A stretch of 64,000 bases of DNA from Actinomycetales bacterium (GCA_020444245.1 JAHLLI010000004.1:62001-126000); one strand, 5' to 3'; positions 43,809 through 52,742 are shown, counted from the stretch's first letter. Numbers and translations: made by a program. The notes: generated by a model from the letters alone, not told the origin.

Positions 43809-44320
43809 AGCACGGGCCCGTGCTCGGGCCGGAAGGCGACCATCGGGAAGGACGCGAACATCTCGACCGGGTCGTCGAACGTGCCGGCCGGCACCGCGCC
43901 GATCGCGGCCATCACCCGCGGTCCGACGCGGGCCTCGAACCGGTGCGCACGCCCGAACCGCTCGGCGACCTCACGGCCCTCCTCCGGCGTGAGGAACCGC
44001 TGCTCGGGCACGAACTCCGCGCGCCCGGTGCGCACCAGCGTCGCGGGGTGCTCCTGGAGGTTCCGGTACCAGTTGGCGGTCGGGCCGTAGGCCGAGGCGA
44101 CGATGCGCTCGTCGGTGACCGGGTCGTGCACCACCACCTCGAGCACCGTCGTCAGGTCGCGGCCCGACTTCCGCCCGACGTGCTGCACCGCGAGGAACCG
44201 CCCGCCCAGAGTCCAGCCGAGGCCGTGGCCGTACAGCCAGTTCGGTGCGTCGAAGACCACCTTGGCCCACGGGCGGGGTCGGGGCCGCGTGGTCGGTCTG
44301 GGGTTGTTGCCGGAGTCCAT
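43805..44320 (-). CDS. DUF385-type nitroreductase/deazaflavin (F420)-binding protein
   Basis: A 171-residue split-barrel protein of the actinobacterial 'nitroreductase family deazaflavin-dependent oxidoreductase' (Ddn-like) group: LGGRFLAVQHVGRKSGRDLTTVLEVV followed by YGPTANWYRNLQEHPATLVRTGRAEF. Members bind F420 and reduce quinones or nitro compounds. A TAACCT -10 candidate and AGGGAG lie upstream. It is first in a three-gene operon with the HEAT-repeat and fructosamine kinase genes. Confidence 0.85.
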   Translation of the reverse strand: MDSGNNPRPTTRPRPRPWAKVVFDAPNWLYGHGLGWTLGGRFLAVQHVGRKSGRDLTTVLEVVVHDPVTDERIVASAYGPTANWYRNLQEHPATLVRTGRAEFVPEQRFLTPEEGREVAERFGRAHRFEARVGPRVMAAIGAVPAGTFDDPVEMFASFPMVAFRPEHGPVL

Positions 44321-44400
44321 GTCCGTCTCCCTGGTCCCGGCCAGGTTATGCCCGCGCGCGGCCCGGCGTACTGCGCGCGCGAGTCCTCGCCGACGGCTGA

Positions 44401-44406
44401 CAGGAT
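44401..44406 (+). promoter_or_regulatory. -10-like box of gene 44413
   Basis: CAGGAT, one base off TANNNT, ends 6 nt before the ATG. Weaker than the other leaderless candidates. Confidence 0.4.
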
Positions 44407-44412
44407 GGCGGC

Positions 44413-46491
44413 ATGCCTGCGTCCCTTGACCCTGCCAACCCGTTCGCCGCGCCCTCGACGCTGCCCTACCGGCTGCCGGACTTCGCCGCCATCCGCGAGG
44501 AGCACTACCTGCCCGCGTTCGAGGCCGGGATGGCCGAGCAGCGCGCCGAGTTCGAGCGCATCCTCACCGACCCCGCCGCGCCGGACGAGGAGAACACCCT
44601 GCTCGCGCTCGAGCGCACCGGGCGCCTGCTGCACCGGGTGTCGAGCGCGTTCTGGAACATCGTCGGGTCGGACTCCACGCCGGGCCTGGAAGCGATCGAG
44701 GAGCAGGTCGCGCCGCGGCTCTCGGAGCACTACGACGCGCTCTACCTCGACCGGCGGCTGTTCGACCGGCTCGAGGCACTGGCCGCCAGGGCCGGGTCCG
44801 GTGAGGTCGAGCTGCCCGACGACGCCGCCTACCTGCTCGAGCACCTGCGCCGGGACCTGATCCGGGCCGGCGCGGCGCTGCCCGAGGACCAGCAGGAGCA
44901 GGTCAAGGCGATCAACGCGCGGATCAGCACGCTCGAGGCCGCTTTCAGCCGCGAGCTGCTCGCCGAGTCCAACGACAGCGCGGTCCTGATCACCGACCCC
45001 GCCGAGCTCGACGGGCTCTCGGACGCCGAGGTCGCGGCCGCGCGCCAGGCCGCCGCGGACCGGGGGATCGACGAGGGCTGGTTGCTCGAGCTGTCTCTGT
45101 TCAGCACGCAGCCCCAGCTGGTCGCGTTGGCGAGTCGCGACGTGCGCGAGCGACTGCACCGGGCGTCGCTGGCCCGCGGCATGCGCGGCGGCGATCACGA
45201 CACCCGCGCGACGCTGCTCGAGCTGGTCCGGTTGCGGGCGGAGCGGGCCGGCCTGCTCGGGTACGACCACCACGCCGCGTACGTGGCCGAGGACGGCACC
45301 GCCAAGACCGCCGCGGCCGTGCACGCGATGCTCGCTCCGCTGGCTCCGGCGGCGGCTGCGAACGCCCGGGTCGAGGCCGCCGACCTCGAGCAGGCGCTGC
45401 GGGCCGACGAGCCCGACGCCACGCTCGAGGGCTGGGACTGGCCGCGCTACGCCGAGCGCGTGCGCGGTGAGCGCTACTCGCTCGACGACGCCGCGCTGCG
45501 CCCCTACCTCGAGCTCGAGCGGGTGGTGCACGAGGGCGTGTTCCGCGCCGCCCACGAGCTCTACGGCCTGGACTTCACCGAGCGCACCGACCTGGTCGGG
45601 TACCACCCGCAGGTCCGGGTGTTCGAGGTGCACGACGAGCACGGAGACCCCGTCGGGCTGTTCCTGGCCGACTACTACACGCGGGCGTCCAAGCAGGGCG
45701 GCGCGTGGATGAACTCGCTGGTCGACCAGAGCCATCTGCTCGACGAGCTGCCGGTGGTGGTCAACAACCTGAACATCCCCAAGCCGCCGGACGGCGAGCC
45801 GACCCTGCTGACCTGGGACTTCGTCATCACGCTGTTCCACGAGTTCGGCCACGCGCTGCACGGGCTGCTGTCCGACGTGCGGCTGCCCTCGCAGTCAGGC
45901 ACCGACGTCCCGCGCGACGTCGTGGAGTTCCCGTCCCAGGTCAACGAGATGTGGGCCTGGGAGCCGCAGATCCTCGCGCACTACGCGGTCCATCACGAGA
46001 CCGGTGAGCCGATGCCCGCCGCCTGGGTCGAGACACTGCGGGCCTCACGCCAGTTCAACGAGGGCTTCGCCACCACCGAGTACCTCGGTGCCGCGCTGCT
46101 CGACCAGGCCTGGCACCGGCTCGCGCCGGCCGACGTGCCCGCCGAGGTCGACGCCGTGGAGGCGTTCGAGGCCACGGTGCTCGAGCAGGTCGGCGTCGCG
46201 GTCCCGGCGGTGGCTCCGCGCTACCGCACGACGTACTTCAAGCACGTCTTCGGCGGCGGGTACGCGGCCGCGTACTACTCCTACCTGTGGTCGGAGGTGC
46301 TGGACGCGGACACCGTCGAGTGGTTCACCGAGAACGGCGGGCTCAGCCGCGAGAACGGTGAGCGGTTCCGAGCCGCGCTGCTCTCCCGTGGTGGTTCCGG
46401 CGACATGATGGCGTTCTTCCGCGCGCTGCGCGGTCGTGACCCGGAGATCGGCCCGCTCGTGGCGCGCCGGGGGCTGACGCCGGTGGCCTGA
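44413..46491 (+). CDS. M3-family zinc metallopeptidase (Dcp/oligopeptidase A-like)
   Basis: A 692-residue cytosolic peptidase. The zinc motif HEFGH lies at residues 476-480 with the third ligand Glu 505 (EFPSQVNEMW), and the substrate-closing GGYAAAYYSYLWSEVLDAD is typical of the thimet/Dcp family. There is no signal peptide. These enzymes degrade short peptides released by proteases, fitting a cell that also has a Pup-proteasome. The next gene's GTG directly follows its stop codon. Confidence 0.93.
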   Translation: MPASLDPANPFAAPSTLPYRLPDFAAIREEHYLPAFEAGMAEQRAEFERILTDPAAPDEENTLLALERTGRLLHRVSSAFWNIVGSDSTPGLEAIEEQVAPRLSEHYDALYLDRRLFDRLEALAARAGSGEVELPDDAAYLLEHLRRDLIRAGAALPEDQQEQVKAINARISTLEAAFSRELLAESNDSAVLITDPAELDGLSDAEVAAARQAAADRGIDEGWLLELSLFSTQPQLVALASRDVRERLHRASLARGMRGGDHDTRATLLELVRLRAERAGLLGYDHHAAYVAEDGTAKTAAAVHAMLAPLAPAAAANARVEAADLEQALRADEPDATLEGWDWPRYAERVRGERYSLDDAALRPYLELERVVHEGVFRAAHELYGLDFTERTDLVGYHPQVRVFEVHDEHGDPVGLFLADYYTRASKQGGAWMNSLVDQSHLLDELPVVVNNLNIPKPPDGEPTLLTWDFVITLFHEFGHALHGLLSDVRLPSQSGTDVPRDVVEFPSQVNEMWAWEPQILAHYAVHHETGEPMPAAWVETLRASRQFNEGFATTEYLGAALLDQAWHRLAPADVPAEVDAVEAFEATVLEQVGVAVPAVAPRYRTTYFKHVFGGGYAAAYYSYLWSEVLDADTVEWFTENGGLSRENGERFRAALLSRGGSGDMMAFFRALRGRDPEIGPLVARRGLTPVA

Positions 46492-47283
46492 GTGGCCGGC
46501 TTCGAGTACGCCGAGAGCGGGGCAGGTCCGGCCGTGCTCTTCCTGCCGGGCAGCTTCGGCACCGGTGCCGGGTGGAAGCACGTGCTGGGCCACCTCGGGG
46601 AGCGCTACCGCGTGGTGACCACGAGCCTGCTCGGCTACGGAGCCACGCCGGAGGTCCGGCCCGACGGCAACGCGACGATGGCCCAGCAGACCGCGGTGAT
46701 CGACGCGATCATCGAGCGGATCGGCGAGCCGCCGCACGTGGTCGCGCACTCGTTCGGCGGGCTTGCCGCCCTGGCCCACGCCGTGTCCGGTCGGAAGGGC
46801 GTCGCGGGTCTGGTGCTCGTCGAGGCCAACCCGCTCGGGCTGCTGCGGGTGCTCGGAGAGCTGGACCACTACGCGATGTTCACGGCGATGACCGATCGGT
46901 ACTTCGCGGAGGTCGCCGCCGGCCGCGCCGACGCGGCCGGGCGCGTCATCGACTTCTACGGCGGGCCCGGCACGTTCGACGCGATGCCGGCGAAGGTCCG
47001 CGAGTACGTCGTGGCCACGACGGCTGTCAACGTGCGGGACTGGACGTCGGGCACCCCGTTCGAGCCCGACGCCGAGACGCTGCGGTCGATCGAGGTGCCG
47101 ACGACGGTCGTCCGCGGTGGCGCCGGCCATCCGGCGATGCTCCGGATCGCCGAGCTCCTGCACCGGAACATCCCGGCCGCGCGGCTCGTCACGATCGACG
47201 CGGGCAGCCACTTCCTGCCCAGCACGCACCCTGCCGAGCTCGCGGCGCTGGTCCGCGAGCACGTCGACGACGCGCCCCGCTAG
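46492..47283 (+). CDS. Alpha/beta hydrolase
   Basis: A 263-residue alpha/beta-fold hydrolase: FLPGSFGTGAGWKHVLGHLGERYRVV supplies the oxyanion hole, HVVAHSFGGLAAL carries the serine nucleophile, and AGSHFLPSTHP contains the histidine. The acid is likely Asp in PFEPDAE or nearby. The start codon immediately follows the M3 peptidase stop, giving a two-gene operon. Esterase, lactonase or peptidase activity are all possible. Confidence 0.85.
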   Translation: MAGFEYAESGAGPAVLFLPGSFGTGAGWKHVLGHLGERYRVVTTSLLGYGATPEVRPDGNATMAQQTAVIDAIIERIGEPPHVVAHSFGGLAALAHAVSGRKGVAGLVLVEANPLGLLRVLGELDHYAMFTAMTDRYFAEVAAGRADAAGRVIDFYGGPGTFDAMPAKVREYVVATTAVNVRDWTSGTPFEPDAETLRSIEVPTTVVRGGAGHPAMLRIAELLHRNIPAARLVTIDAGSHFLPSTHPAELAALVREHVDDAPR

Positions 47284-47398
47284 GTCACCAGCGCGGGGCT
47301 GACGGCGCCGGGCCGTTGCGAAACGATCACGGCGGTGCGTCGGATCGCCGAGGTGGCCCCAGGTGCGGTCCGCGCCCCGTAGCGTGCGGTCGAGCGCC

Positions 47399-48181
47399 AT
47401 GGCAGGACGTGGCGCGCGGGGGGAGGCGGCGCTGGTGCTGCGGGCGTGGCGGGTGCTCGTCGTGGCGCTGCTCGCGGTCGGCGGGCTCGCCGGGTCGGCC
47501 GTGGGTGCGAGCGCCACGGATCGCGACGAGGCGGCCGCCGACGCGGTGCTGCGGACCGCGGGCGTCGCGTGGTTGGCCCAGGCCCTCGCGCCCGACGACC
47601 CCGGCTCGGTCAGCGCGTCGATCGAGTTCGGGCCCGCCCATGCGGTGCACCAGTTCTCGCGCGCCTACGCGCGTGGTGACGCGACCGCCCCCGTACTGGC
47701 CGAGCCCTCCGAGTGGGTCGCGGCGTGGACCAGCCCGGGGATCCCGCGCGGCCTGATCCGGGTGTGGCGACCATCGCAGCAGATGGAGATCTCCGGGTCG
47801 GACTTCGACGCCGCGGCGGCGCAGGCGCTGCTCGCCTGGGACGGTGCCGGTGCCCTGGTGGAGGAGCCCTGGCGCGCCCGATGGTTCGTCCTGGAGGGCA
47901 CCACGTTGACCACGCTGTCCGGGCCGACCTACCTCGATGCCCCACTGGCCGCGTCCTACGACACAGGCACGTACGCGACGGACATCGCCGCCTACCTCGA
48001 CTCCGCGCAGGACATGCCCGGGGTGTGGATCGGGCCGCTCTACCTGGGTCCCAGCGGCACGGTGATCCCGGTCGTGGCGATCGTCCTGCTTCTGGCCGCG
48101 GTGGCGATCCTGGGGGCCCGACGGCGGCGACGGCGCCGGTCGGGCGAGCCGCCGGCTACAGCGTCCGGTGCACCCGGATGA
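47399..48181 (+). CDS. Secreted/membrane-anchored protein of unknown function
   Basis: A 260-residue protein with an N-terminal signal/anchor helix (about 17-36), a 180-residue extracytoplasmic domain and a C-terminal helix (about 220-240) followed by a basic Arg-rich cytoplasmic tail. No recognisable domain. A TAGCGT -10 candidate lies at 47380-47385. Its 3' end overlaps the convergent DUF5703 gene by 26 bp. Confidence 0.65.
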   Translation: MAGRGARGEAALVLRAWRVLVVALLAVGGLAGSAVGASATDRDEAAADAVLRTAGVAWLAQALAPDDPGSVSASIEFGPAHAVHQFSRAYARGDATAPVLAEPSEWVAAWTSPGIPRGLIRVWRPSQQMEISGSDFDAAAAQALLAWDGAGALVEEPWRARWFVLEGTTLTTLSGPTYLDAPLAASYDTGTYATDIAAYLDSAQDMPGVWIGPLYLGPSGTVIPVVAIVLLLAAVAILGARRRRRRRSGEPPATASGAPG

Positions 48182-48380
48182 TCTTGCGCCGGAGCCACAC
48201 CTTTCGCGCACCCCCGGCGTAGAGGCGTGTGCGCGCCAGCTCCCATCGGCCGTACTCGGCCTCGTCGGTGAGCAGCCGACCAGCCTCGGACCTGCTGGTC
48301 CGCTGATCGATCGTCAGCACGCGGTACTCGTACTGAGCACCGCGTGCCCGCCACCCGTCCGGTTCGAGCCCCTCCGCCAT
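48156..48380 (-). CDS. DUF5703 family small protein
   Basis: A 74-residue protein matching actinobacterial DUF5703: QYEYRVLTIDQRTSRSEAGRLLTDEAEYGRWELARTRLYAGGARKVWLRRKIIR. No known function; it is a small soluble beta-rich protein. The ATG at 48380 follows GGAGGGAGC at wide spacing. It overlaps the end of the opposite-strand gene. Confidence 0.75.
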   Translation of the reverse strand: MAEGLEPDGWRARGAQYEYRVLTIDQRTSRSEAGRLLTDEAEYGRWELARTRLYAGGARKVWLRRKIIRVHRTL

Positions 48381-48431
48381 CGCAACGGCTCCCTCCTGCG
48401 GTATCTGGTGCCATTGTCTACCGCGCGGCGA

Positions 48432-48437
48432 TACGGT
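48432..48437 (+). promoter_or_regulatory. -10 box of leaderless gene 48444
   Basis: TACGGT ends 6 nt before the ATG. Confidence 0.6.
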
Positions 48438-48443
48438 CTGGTC

Positions 48444-48761
48444 ATGACCGTAGACCCACGCGCCGCGCTCGACCGACTGCTCGCAGCGCTCGAGGCGCAC
48501 TACCACGCGGTGGCCACGCGCCGGGCCGACGACGACCCCAAGGTCGATGACGCCTACGACGTGCTCGCCGACGCGTTCGAGGTCTACGACGACGCCATGG
48601 TCCGGGTGCACGGTGAGACGCTCCCCTTCTACCTCGCCGACGACGAGACGGACGACGAGGACGACGACTCGGACGACGACGAGGACGACGACGAGGACGA
48701 CGAGGACGACACCGACGTCGACCTCGACCCGCTCGACGGCGTGGAGCTCGAGGAGAGCTGA
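48444..48761 (+). CDS. Small protein with a highly acidic C-terminal tail
   Basis: A 105-residue protein. The first 65 residues form helices (DPRAALDRLLAALEAHYHAVATRRADDDPKVDDAYDVLADAFEVYDDAM). The last 40 are an Asp/Glu-rich tail with about 25 acidic residues that must be unfolded and strongly negative. Such tails mimic nucleic acid or bind basic proteins or metal ions. It is leaderless. No family recognised; actinobacterial genomes often carry similar short acidic-tail proteins. Confidence 0.72.
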   Translation: MTVDPRAALDRLLAALEAHYHAVATRRADDDPKVDDAYDVLADAFEVYDDAMVRVHGETLPFYLADDETDDEDDDSDDDEDDDEDDEDDTDVDLDPLDGVELEES

Positions 48762-48792
48762 GTCCGGCAGCACGGCAAGTCCGGCAGCACGG
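48761..48792 (+). repeat. Two direct 15-bp repeats
   Basis: AGTCCGGCAGCACGG occurs at 48761-48775 and again at 48778-48792, directly behind the acidic-tail gene. Confidence 0.6.
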
Positions 48793-49183
48793 TGTGATCC
48801 GCTGAGTCGAACCCTCCGGGCGAGCCCCGATCCGATCGAGGCGTGGGGTGCCGGGAGCCGCCGTTCCCGGTCATGGCCGACGTGCACGAGGGTGACGCGC
48901 CGTCGCCGGCGGCTCCCGGCACCCCACGCGGCGAGCCGGCGCTCAGACGCCGATCCGTGCGGGGCCGTCCACCCTGCGGACGCCCGTCCGGGCCTCCGAC
49001 ACGCTCCGCCGCGTCGGCCGCCGCCCGCACCACCGTCGACGGCTTGCCCGCAGATGGCGTGGCGGCACAGCGTCGTCCGCTGATGCCGCACCGTCGCGCG
49101 CCGGAGTCGCGTGTCAGGGTTGGCTGCGATGTCCTGATCCCGCCGACGCCGGAGCCTGCGTCCGATCCAGAGGAGTCCTCGCC
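48762..49183. other. Gene-free 420-bp stretch
   Basis: No convincing gene. Open frames here lack start signals and codon bias, and they read through an inverted repeat. Two short direct repeats lie at its left edge and a long inverted repeat in its middle; the right 250 bp shows nothing recognisable. Confidence 0.6.
48841..48929. repeat. 23-bp perfect inverted repeat with 43-nt loop
   Basis: The arm at 48841-48863 (starting GCGTGGGGTGCC) and the arm at 48907-48929 are exact reverse complements. Transcribed in either direction this is a very stable hairpin; as DNA it could form a cruciform or be the core of a small mobile repeat. Confidence 0.75.
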
Positions 49184-49612
49184 GTGACCGACCCCGCAGA
49201 GCGTGACGCCTCGTTGTTCCCGGACCCCGACGTGGCCCTGACGCAGATCCTGGTCGTGAGCGACGTCGTCCGCTCCCGGGAGTTCTGGACCGAGGTGCTG
49301 GGTGCCGAGCTGTACCGCGAGTACGGCGGAACCAGCGTGGTGCTCCGCTTCGCCGGAGCGTGGCTGCTGCTCGTCCTCGGTGGTGGACCGACCGCGGACA
49401 AGCCAGGCATCACGCTCGCGCCGCCGACCGATCCAGACATGGTGAGCGCGGCGATCACGCTCCGGGTGGCCGACTGCCGGGGCGCCTACGACGTGCTCGT
49501 TCGGCGCGGGGCCCAGTTCCTCACTCCGCCGTACGACTGGGGCGCAGAGGTCCGCTGCTTCCTACGCGATCCCGATGGCCACCTGATCGAGCTGTCCGAA
49601 GCTCGCGGCTGA
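49184..49612 (+). CDS. VOC-family (glyoxalase-like) protein
   Basis: A 142-residue protein with the vicinal-oxygen-chelate pattern: ALTQILVVSDVVRSREFWTEVLGAELYREYGG in the first module and RCFLRDPDGHLIELSEA at the end of the second. The final Glu and an early position could bind a metal. The substrate is unknown. GAGGAG precedes the GTG start. Confidence 0.83.
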   Translation: MTDPAERDASLFPDPDVALTQILVVSDVVRSREFWTEVLGAELYREYGGTSVVLRFAGAWLLLVLGGGPTADKPGITLAPPTDPDMVSAAITLRVADCRGAYDVLVRRGAQFLTPPYDWGAEVRCFLRDPDGHLIELSEARG

Positions 49613-49649
49613 CGCACTCGATGAACGACCGGACGTCGTTCCGGAGTAC

Positions 49650-49671
49650 GAAGCGCCGGGCCGGCGCCTTC
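49650..49671. terminator. Hairpin between convergent VOC and aldo/keto reductase genes
   Basis: GAAG-CGCC pairs with GGCG-(C)-CTTC around a 5-nt loop with one bulge. No T-run. Confidence 0.35.
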
Positions 49672-49728
49672 GACGGGCCTGTCGCGACACGTCCATCGCT
49701 CCGGCTCGCAGTGGCTGAGCGCCCGGCG

Positions 49729-50682
49729 TCAGCGGCGCTCGGGGTAGCCGAGCGCCGGCGCGCTGACCTCGTCGAGCGCGGCGAGGATCTCCGGCGGGAG
49801 CACGGCCGTGCTCTCCAGCACCGGGGCGAGCTGGGCAGGCGTGCGCGCCCCCACGATCGCCGAGGAGACGTCCTGGGCGAGCACCCAGGCGAGCGCGACC
49901 TCGAGCGGGGCGATCTCCAGGCCCTCGGCCGCGGTCAGCACCGCGTCGACCACGGGCGCCGTCGTCGCACCCAGGTACGGTGCGACGAACCCGGCCAGGT
50001 GCGCCGACGCGGCGCGTGAGTCGGCCGGCACCGTGCGACGGTACTTGCCGGTCAGCACGCCCCGGCCGAGCGGTGACCAGGCGAGCACGCCGGCACCCAC
50101 CTCGCGGGCGGCGGCGGTGACCTCCCGCTCGATGCCACGCTCCAGCAGCGAGTACTCGACCTGGACCGCGGCGAGGCGCTGCGGGGCGAGCAGGTCAGCC
50201 ACCCGCACCGTGCGCCAGGCCGGGTGGTTCGCGAGCGCGACATAGCGGGCCCGCCCCGTCGCCAGCACGTGCTCGAGCGTCGCGGCGACCTCGTCGGCCG
50301 GCGTGGCGGAGTCGGGCTGCTGGACGCAGAACAGGTCCACGTGATCGGTGCGGAGCCGGGCGAGCGAGGCGTCCAGCGAGTCGAGCAGGGCGCGCCGCGA
50401 GGTGTCGGCGACCGCCCCGTTGGCCGTGCGGCGGACGCCCGCCTTGGTGCACAGCACGACGTCCTCTCGGTCCACGACCTCGCCGAGCAGCGCGCCCAGC
50501 ACGAGCTCGGCCGCACCGTCGCCGTACGACGCCGCGGTGTCCACGAGGGTGCCGCCCGCATCGGTGAAGTTGCGCAGCAGCTCGGCGGCGGGCTCCGCCT
50601 CGGTGTCCCGACCCCAGGTCAGCGTGCCCAGCCCCACCGACGACACTCGCAGCCCGGTGGTACCGAGCACTCGTTCCTCCAT
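49729..50682 (-). CDS. Aldo/keto reductase
   Basis: A 317-residue NADPH-dependent TIM-barrel reductase. The catalytic set is visible: Asp in VDTAASYGDG (with the Tyr), Lys in LCTKAGV, and a later histidine-position residue (FCVQQPD). The family C-terminus IVGARTPAQLAPVLES is the cofactor loop. It resembles YajO/L-glyceraldehyde-type reductases. The gene is leaderless (TAGCCT seven bases before the ATG) and divergent from uppP. Confidence 0.9.
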   Translation of the reverse strand: MEERVLGTTGLRVSSVGLGTLTWGRDTEAEPAAELLRNFTDAGGTLVDTAASYGDGAAELVLGALLGEVVDREDVVLCTKAGVRRTANGAVADTSRRALLDSLDASLARLRTDHVDLFCVQQPDSATPADEVAATLEHVLATGRARYVALANHPAWRTVRVADLLAPQRLAAVQVEYSLLERGIEREVTAAAREVGAGVLAWSPLGRGVLTGKYRRTVPADSRAASAHLAGFVAPYLGATTAPVVDAVLTAAEGLEIAPLEVALAWVLAQDVSSAIVGARTPAQLAPVLESTAVLPPEILAALDEVSAPALGYPERR

Positions 50683-50689
50683 GTCCGCG

Positions 50690-50695
50690 AGGCTA
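50690..50695 (-). promoter_or_regulatory. -10 box of the leaderless aldo/keto reductase gene
   Basis: Reads TAGCCT on the minus strand, 7 nt before the ATG at 50682. Confidence 0.6.
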
Positions 50696-50771
50696 CGCGG
50701 CCCGCGGCGCCAGAAGGGAACGGCGCTCCGCGGCCCGCACACCGCCCGCCCACGGGGCGCTGCACACCGTT

Positions 50772-50843
50772 GTTCGCACGCGAACCTGTGCGCGGCTGCG
50801 TACTGCAGGCAGTACGAGGACGCACCGTTGCTCGCATGCGAGC
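50772..50843. promoter_or_regulatory. Three palindromes in the divergent control region of uppP
   Basis: GTTCGC-AC-GCGAAC (50772-50785), GTACTGC-AG-GCAGTAC (50800-50815) and GCTCGCATGCGAGC (50830-50843). The first and third are embedded in near-identical direct repeats, CACCGTTGTTCGCACGCGA and CACCGTTGCTCGCATGCGA, 58 bp apart. The layout suggests a dimeric regulator bound at both outer sites. Confidence 0.55.
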
Positions 50844-50875
50844 TGGGTGGGCGCGCCTCGGCCCCCGTGCGCCTG

Positions 50876-50881
50876 TACCGT
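50876..50881 (+). promoter_or_regulatory. -10 box of leaderless uppP
   Basis: TACCGT ends 8 nt before the GTG. Confidence 0.5.
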
Positions 50882-50889
50882 GACCCCCC

Positions 50890-51762
50890 GTGACGTGGTG
50901 GGAAGCGACAGTGCTGGGGCTCGTCCAGGGCCTGACCGAGTTCCTCCCGATCTCCTCCAGCGCGCACCTGCGCATCGTCGGGGAGCTCATCGGGAGCACC
51001 GACCCGGGGGCTGCGTTCACCGCGATCACCCAGATCGGCACCGAGAGCGCCGTGCTGCTGTACTTCCGGCACGACATCGCCCGGATCGTGGTCGCGTGGT
51101 GGCGTGCCATCACCGGCAAGCGCGGGACCGACTGGCGCTCCCGGATGGGCGAGGGCGACCCCGACGCGCGGATGGCGTGGTGGATCGCGCTCGGCTCGGT
51201 CCCGATCGTGGTGCTGGGCCTGGCGTTCCAGGACACGATCACCACGGCGTTCCGCAACCTGTACCTCATCGCGGCGACCCTGCTGGTCTTCGGCCTGGTC
51301 CTCGGCTGGGCGGACCGTGTCGGCGCCAAGCGCGACGGCCTGGAGAAGCTGAACGGCAAGCACGCCGTGTACTACGGCTTCGCCCAGGCGATGGCGCTGA
51401 TCCCGGGGGTGTCCCGGTCGGGCGGCACCATCACCGCGGGTCTGCTGATGGGCTACACCCGGTCCGCTGCCGCGCGGTACTCGTTCCTGCTGGCCATCCC
51501 CGCCGTGCTCGGCTCGGGGTTCGAGCAGCTGGTCACGAACATCGACCTGCTGGGCACCGAGGGGCTGCCGAGCCTTCCGATGACGTTGCTCGCGACGGTG
51601 ATCGCGTTCGTCGTGGGCTACGTGGTGATCATCGGGTTCCTCAAGGTCGTCAGCACGTACAGCTACCAGCCGTTCGTCGTCTACCGGATCGGCTTGGCGA
51701 TCGTGGTGCTGGTGCTGCTGGTGACCGGCGTGCTGCAGCCCTACGGCACCGGCGGTCCGTGA
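50890..51762 (+). CDS. uppP: Undecaprenyl-diphosphate phosphatase
   Basis: A 290-residue integral membrane enzyme that converts undecaprenyl diphosphate to the monophosphate, recycling the peptidoglycan lipid carrier; it is the classic bacitracin target. The active-site motifs [14 protein letters not shown] near the start and [17 protein letters not shown] near residue 170 are exact. About eight transmembrane helices. The start codon has no ribosome binding site. The gene overlaps the pirin gene by 4 bp (GTGA) and is followed by mshC. Confidence 0.95.
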   Translation: MTWWEATVLGLVQGLTEFLPISSSAHLRIVGELIGSTDPGAAFTAITQIGTESAVLLYFRHDIARIVVAWWRAITGKRGTDWRSRMGEGDPDARMAWWIALGSVPIVVLGLAFQDTITTAFRNLYLIAATLLVFGLVLGWADRVGAKRDGLEKLNGKHAVYYGFAQAMALIPGVSRSGGTITAGLLMGYTRSAAARYSFLLAIPAVLGSGFEQLVTNIDLLGTEGLPSLPMTLLATVIAFVVGYVVIIGFLKVVSTYSYQPFVVYRIGLAIVVLVLLVTGVLQPYGTGGP

Positions 51763-52733
51763 GCAACGGCGAGCGCGAGCCTTCCGAGGTCCGGTGCGGC
51801 CCGGCGGCTCCGGCGCGCGGCGTGCAGGTGCTCGACCCGCGCGACGTACCGCTGGGTGGCCCGCGCGCGATGCACGTGCGGCGGACGTTGCCGCACCGGG
51901 AGCGCTCGTTCGTCGGGGCGTGGTGCTTCGTCGACCACTACGGGCCCGACCCGATCACGACCACCGGCGGTATGGACGTGCCGCCGCACCCGCACGCGGG
52001 CCTGCAGACCGTCACGTGGCTGTTCGCCGGCGAGGTCGAGCACCACGACAGCGGCGGCGGGCACGTGGTGGTCCGGCCCGGCGAGGTCAACCTCATGACG
52101 GCCGGCCACGGGATCGCCCACTCCGAGGTGTCCACCGCCGGCACCGCGACGCTGCACGGCGTCCAGCTGTGGGTGGTCCTGCCGGAGGCTGACCGGGACC
52201 TGCCGCGCGAGCTCCAGCACCACGCCGCGCCGCCGGTGGCCTTGGCCGACGGCGTGCGGGCCAGGGTGCTGGTGGGGGAGCTGGGCGGGCACCGGTCGCC
52301 GGTGCGCACCCGCACCCCGCTGCTGGGGGCAGAGCTGGAGCTCGAGGCGGGTGCGGCGTGGACGGTGCCGGTGGACCCGGCGCACGAGCACGCGGTGCTG
52401 GTCGACGCCGGCACGGTCCGGTGGCACGGTGCGGCGCTCGGGCCCGGGCAGCTCGGCGTGGTCGACGCCGGCCCGGCCGAGCTGCGCCTAGAGGCGGACG
52501 TCGCCGCACGCGTCCTGCTGCTGGGCGGCGAGCCGTACCCCGAGCAGATCGTCATGTGGTGGAACTTCATCGGCCGCGACCACGACGAGGTGGTCGCCCT
52601 GCGTGAGGCGTGGCAGGCAGGCTCGGCGCGGTTCGGTGACGTCGTGGGCTACCCGGGCCGGCTGTCCCGGCTGCCCGCACCCACGATGCCCGGCGGAACG
52701 CTGCGACCGCGGGCCCGCAGGCCAGGACACTAG
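51759..52733 (+). CDS. Pirin family protein
   Basis: A 324-residue bicupin pirin. The metal-binding cupin segment is [26 protein letters not shown] with HGIAHSE downstream. The C-terminal pirin domain carries [10 protein letters not shown]. Bacterial pirins act as quercetinases or as protein partners; the role here is unknown. It is coupled to uppP by a 4-bp overlap, and its stop codon is part of the mshC -10 box. Confidence 0.9.
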   Translation: MSNGEREPSEVRCGPAAPARGVQVLDPRDVPLGGPRAMHVRRTLPHRERSFVGAWCFVDHYGPDPITTTGGMDVPPHPHAGLQTVTWLFAGEVEHHDSGGGHVVVRPGEVNLMTAGHGIAHSEVSTAGTATLHGVQLWVVLPEADRDLPRELQHHAAPPVALADGVRARVLVGELGGHRSPVRTRTPLLGAELELEAGAAWTVPVDPAHEHAVLVDAGTVRWHGAALGPGQLGVVDAGPAELRLEADVAARVLLLGGEPYPEQIVMWWNFIGRDHDEVVALREAWQAGSARFGDVVGYPGRLSRLPAPTMPGGTLRPRARRPGH

Positions 52734-52736
52734 GCT
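52731..52736 (+). promoter_or_regulatory. -10 box of leaderless mshC, overlapping the pirin stop codon
   Basis: TAGGCT begins with the pirin TAG and ends 6 nt before the GTG. Confidence 0.6.
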
Positions 52737-52742
52737 TCCGGC

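Noticed and set aside
48843-49187. Open frame across the inverted repeat region
   Set aside because: It reads through the hairpin, has no ribosome binding site or leaderless -10 box, and shows no codon bias or recognisable product.
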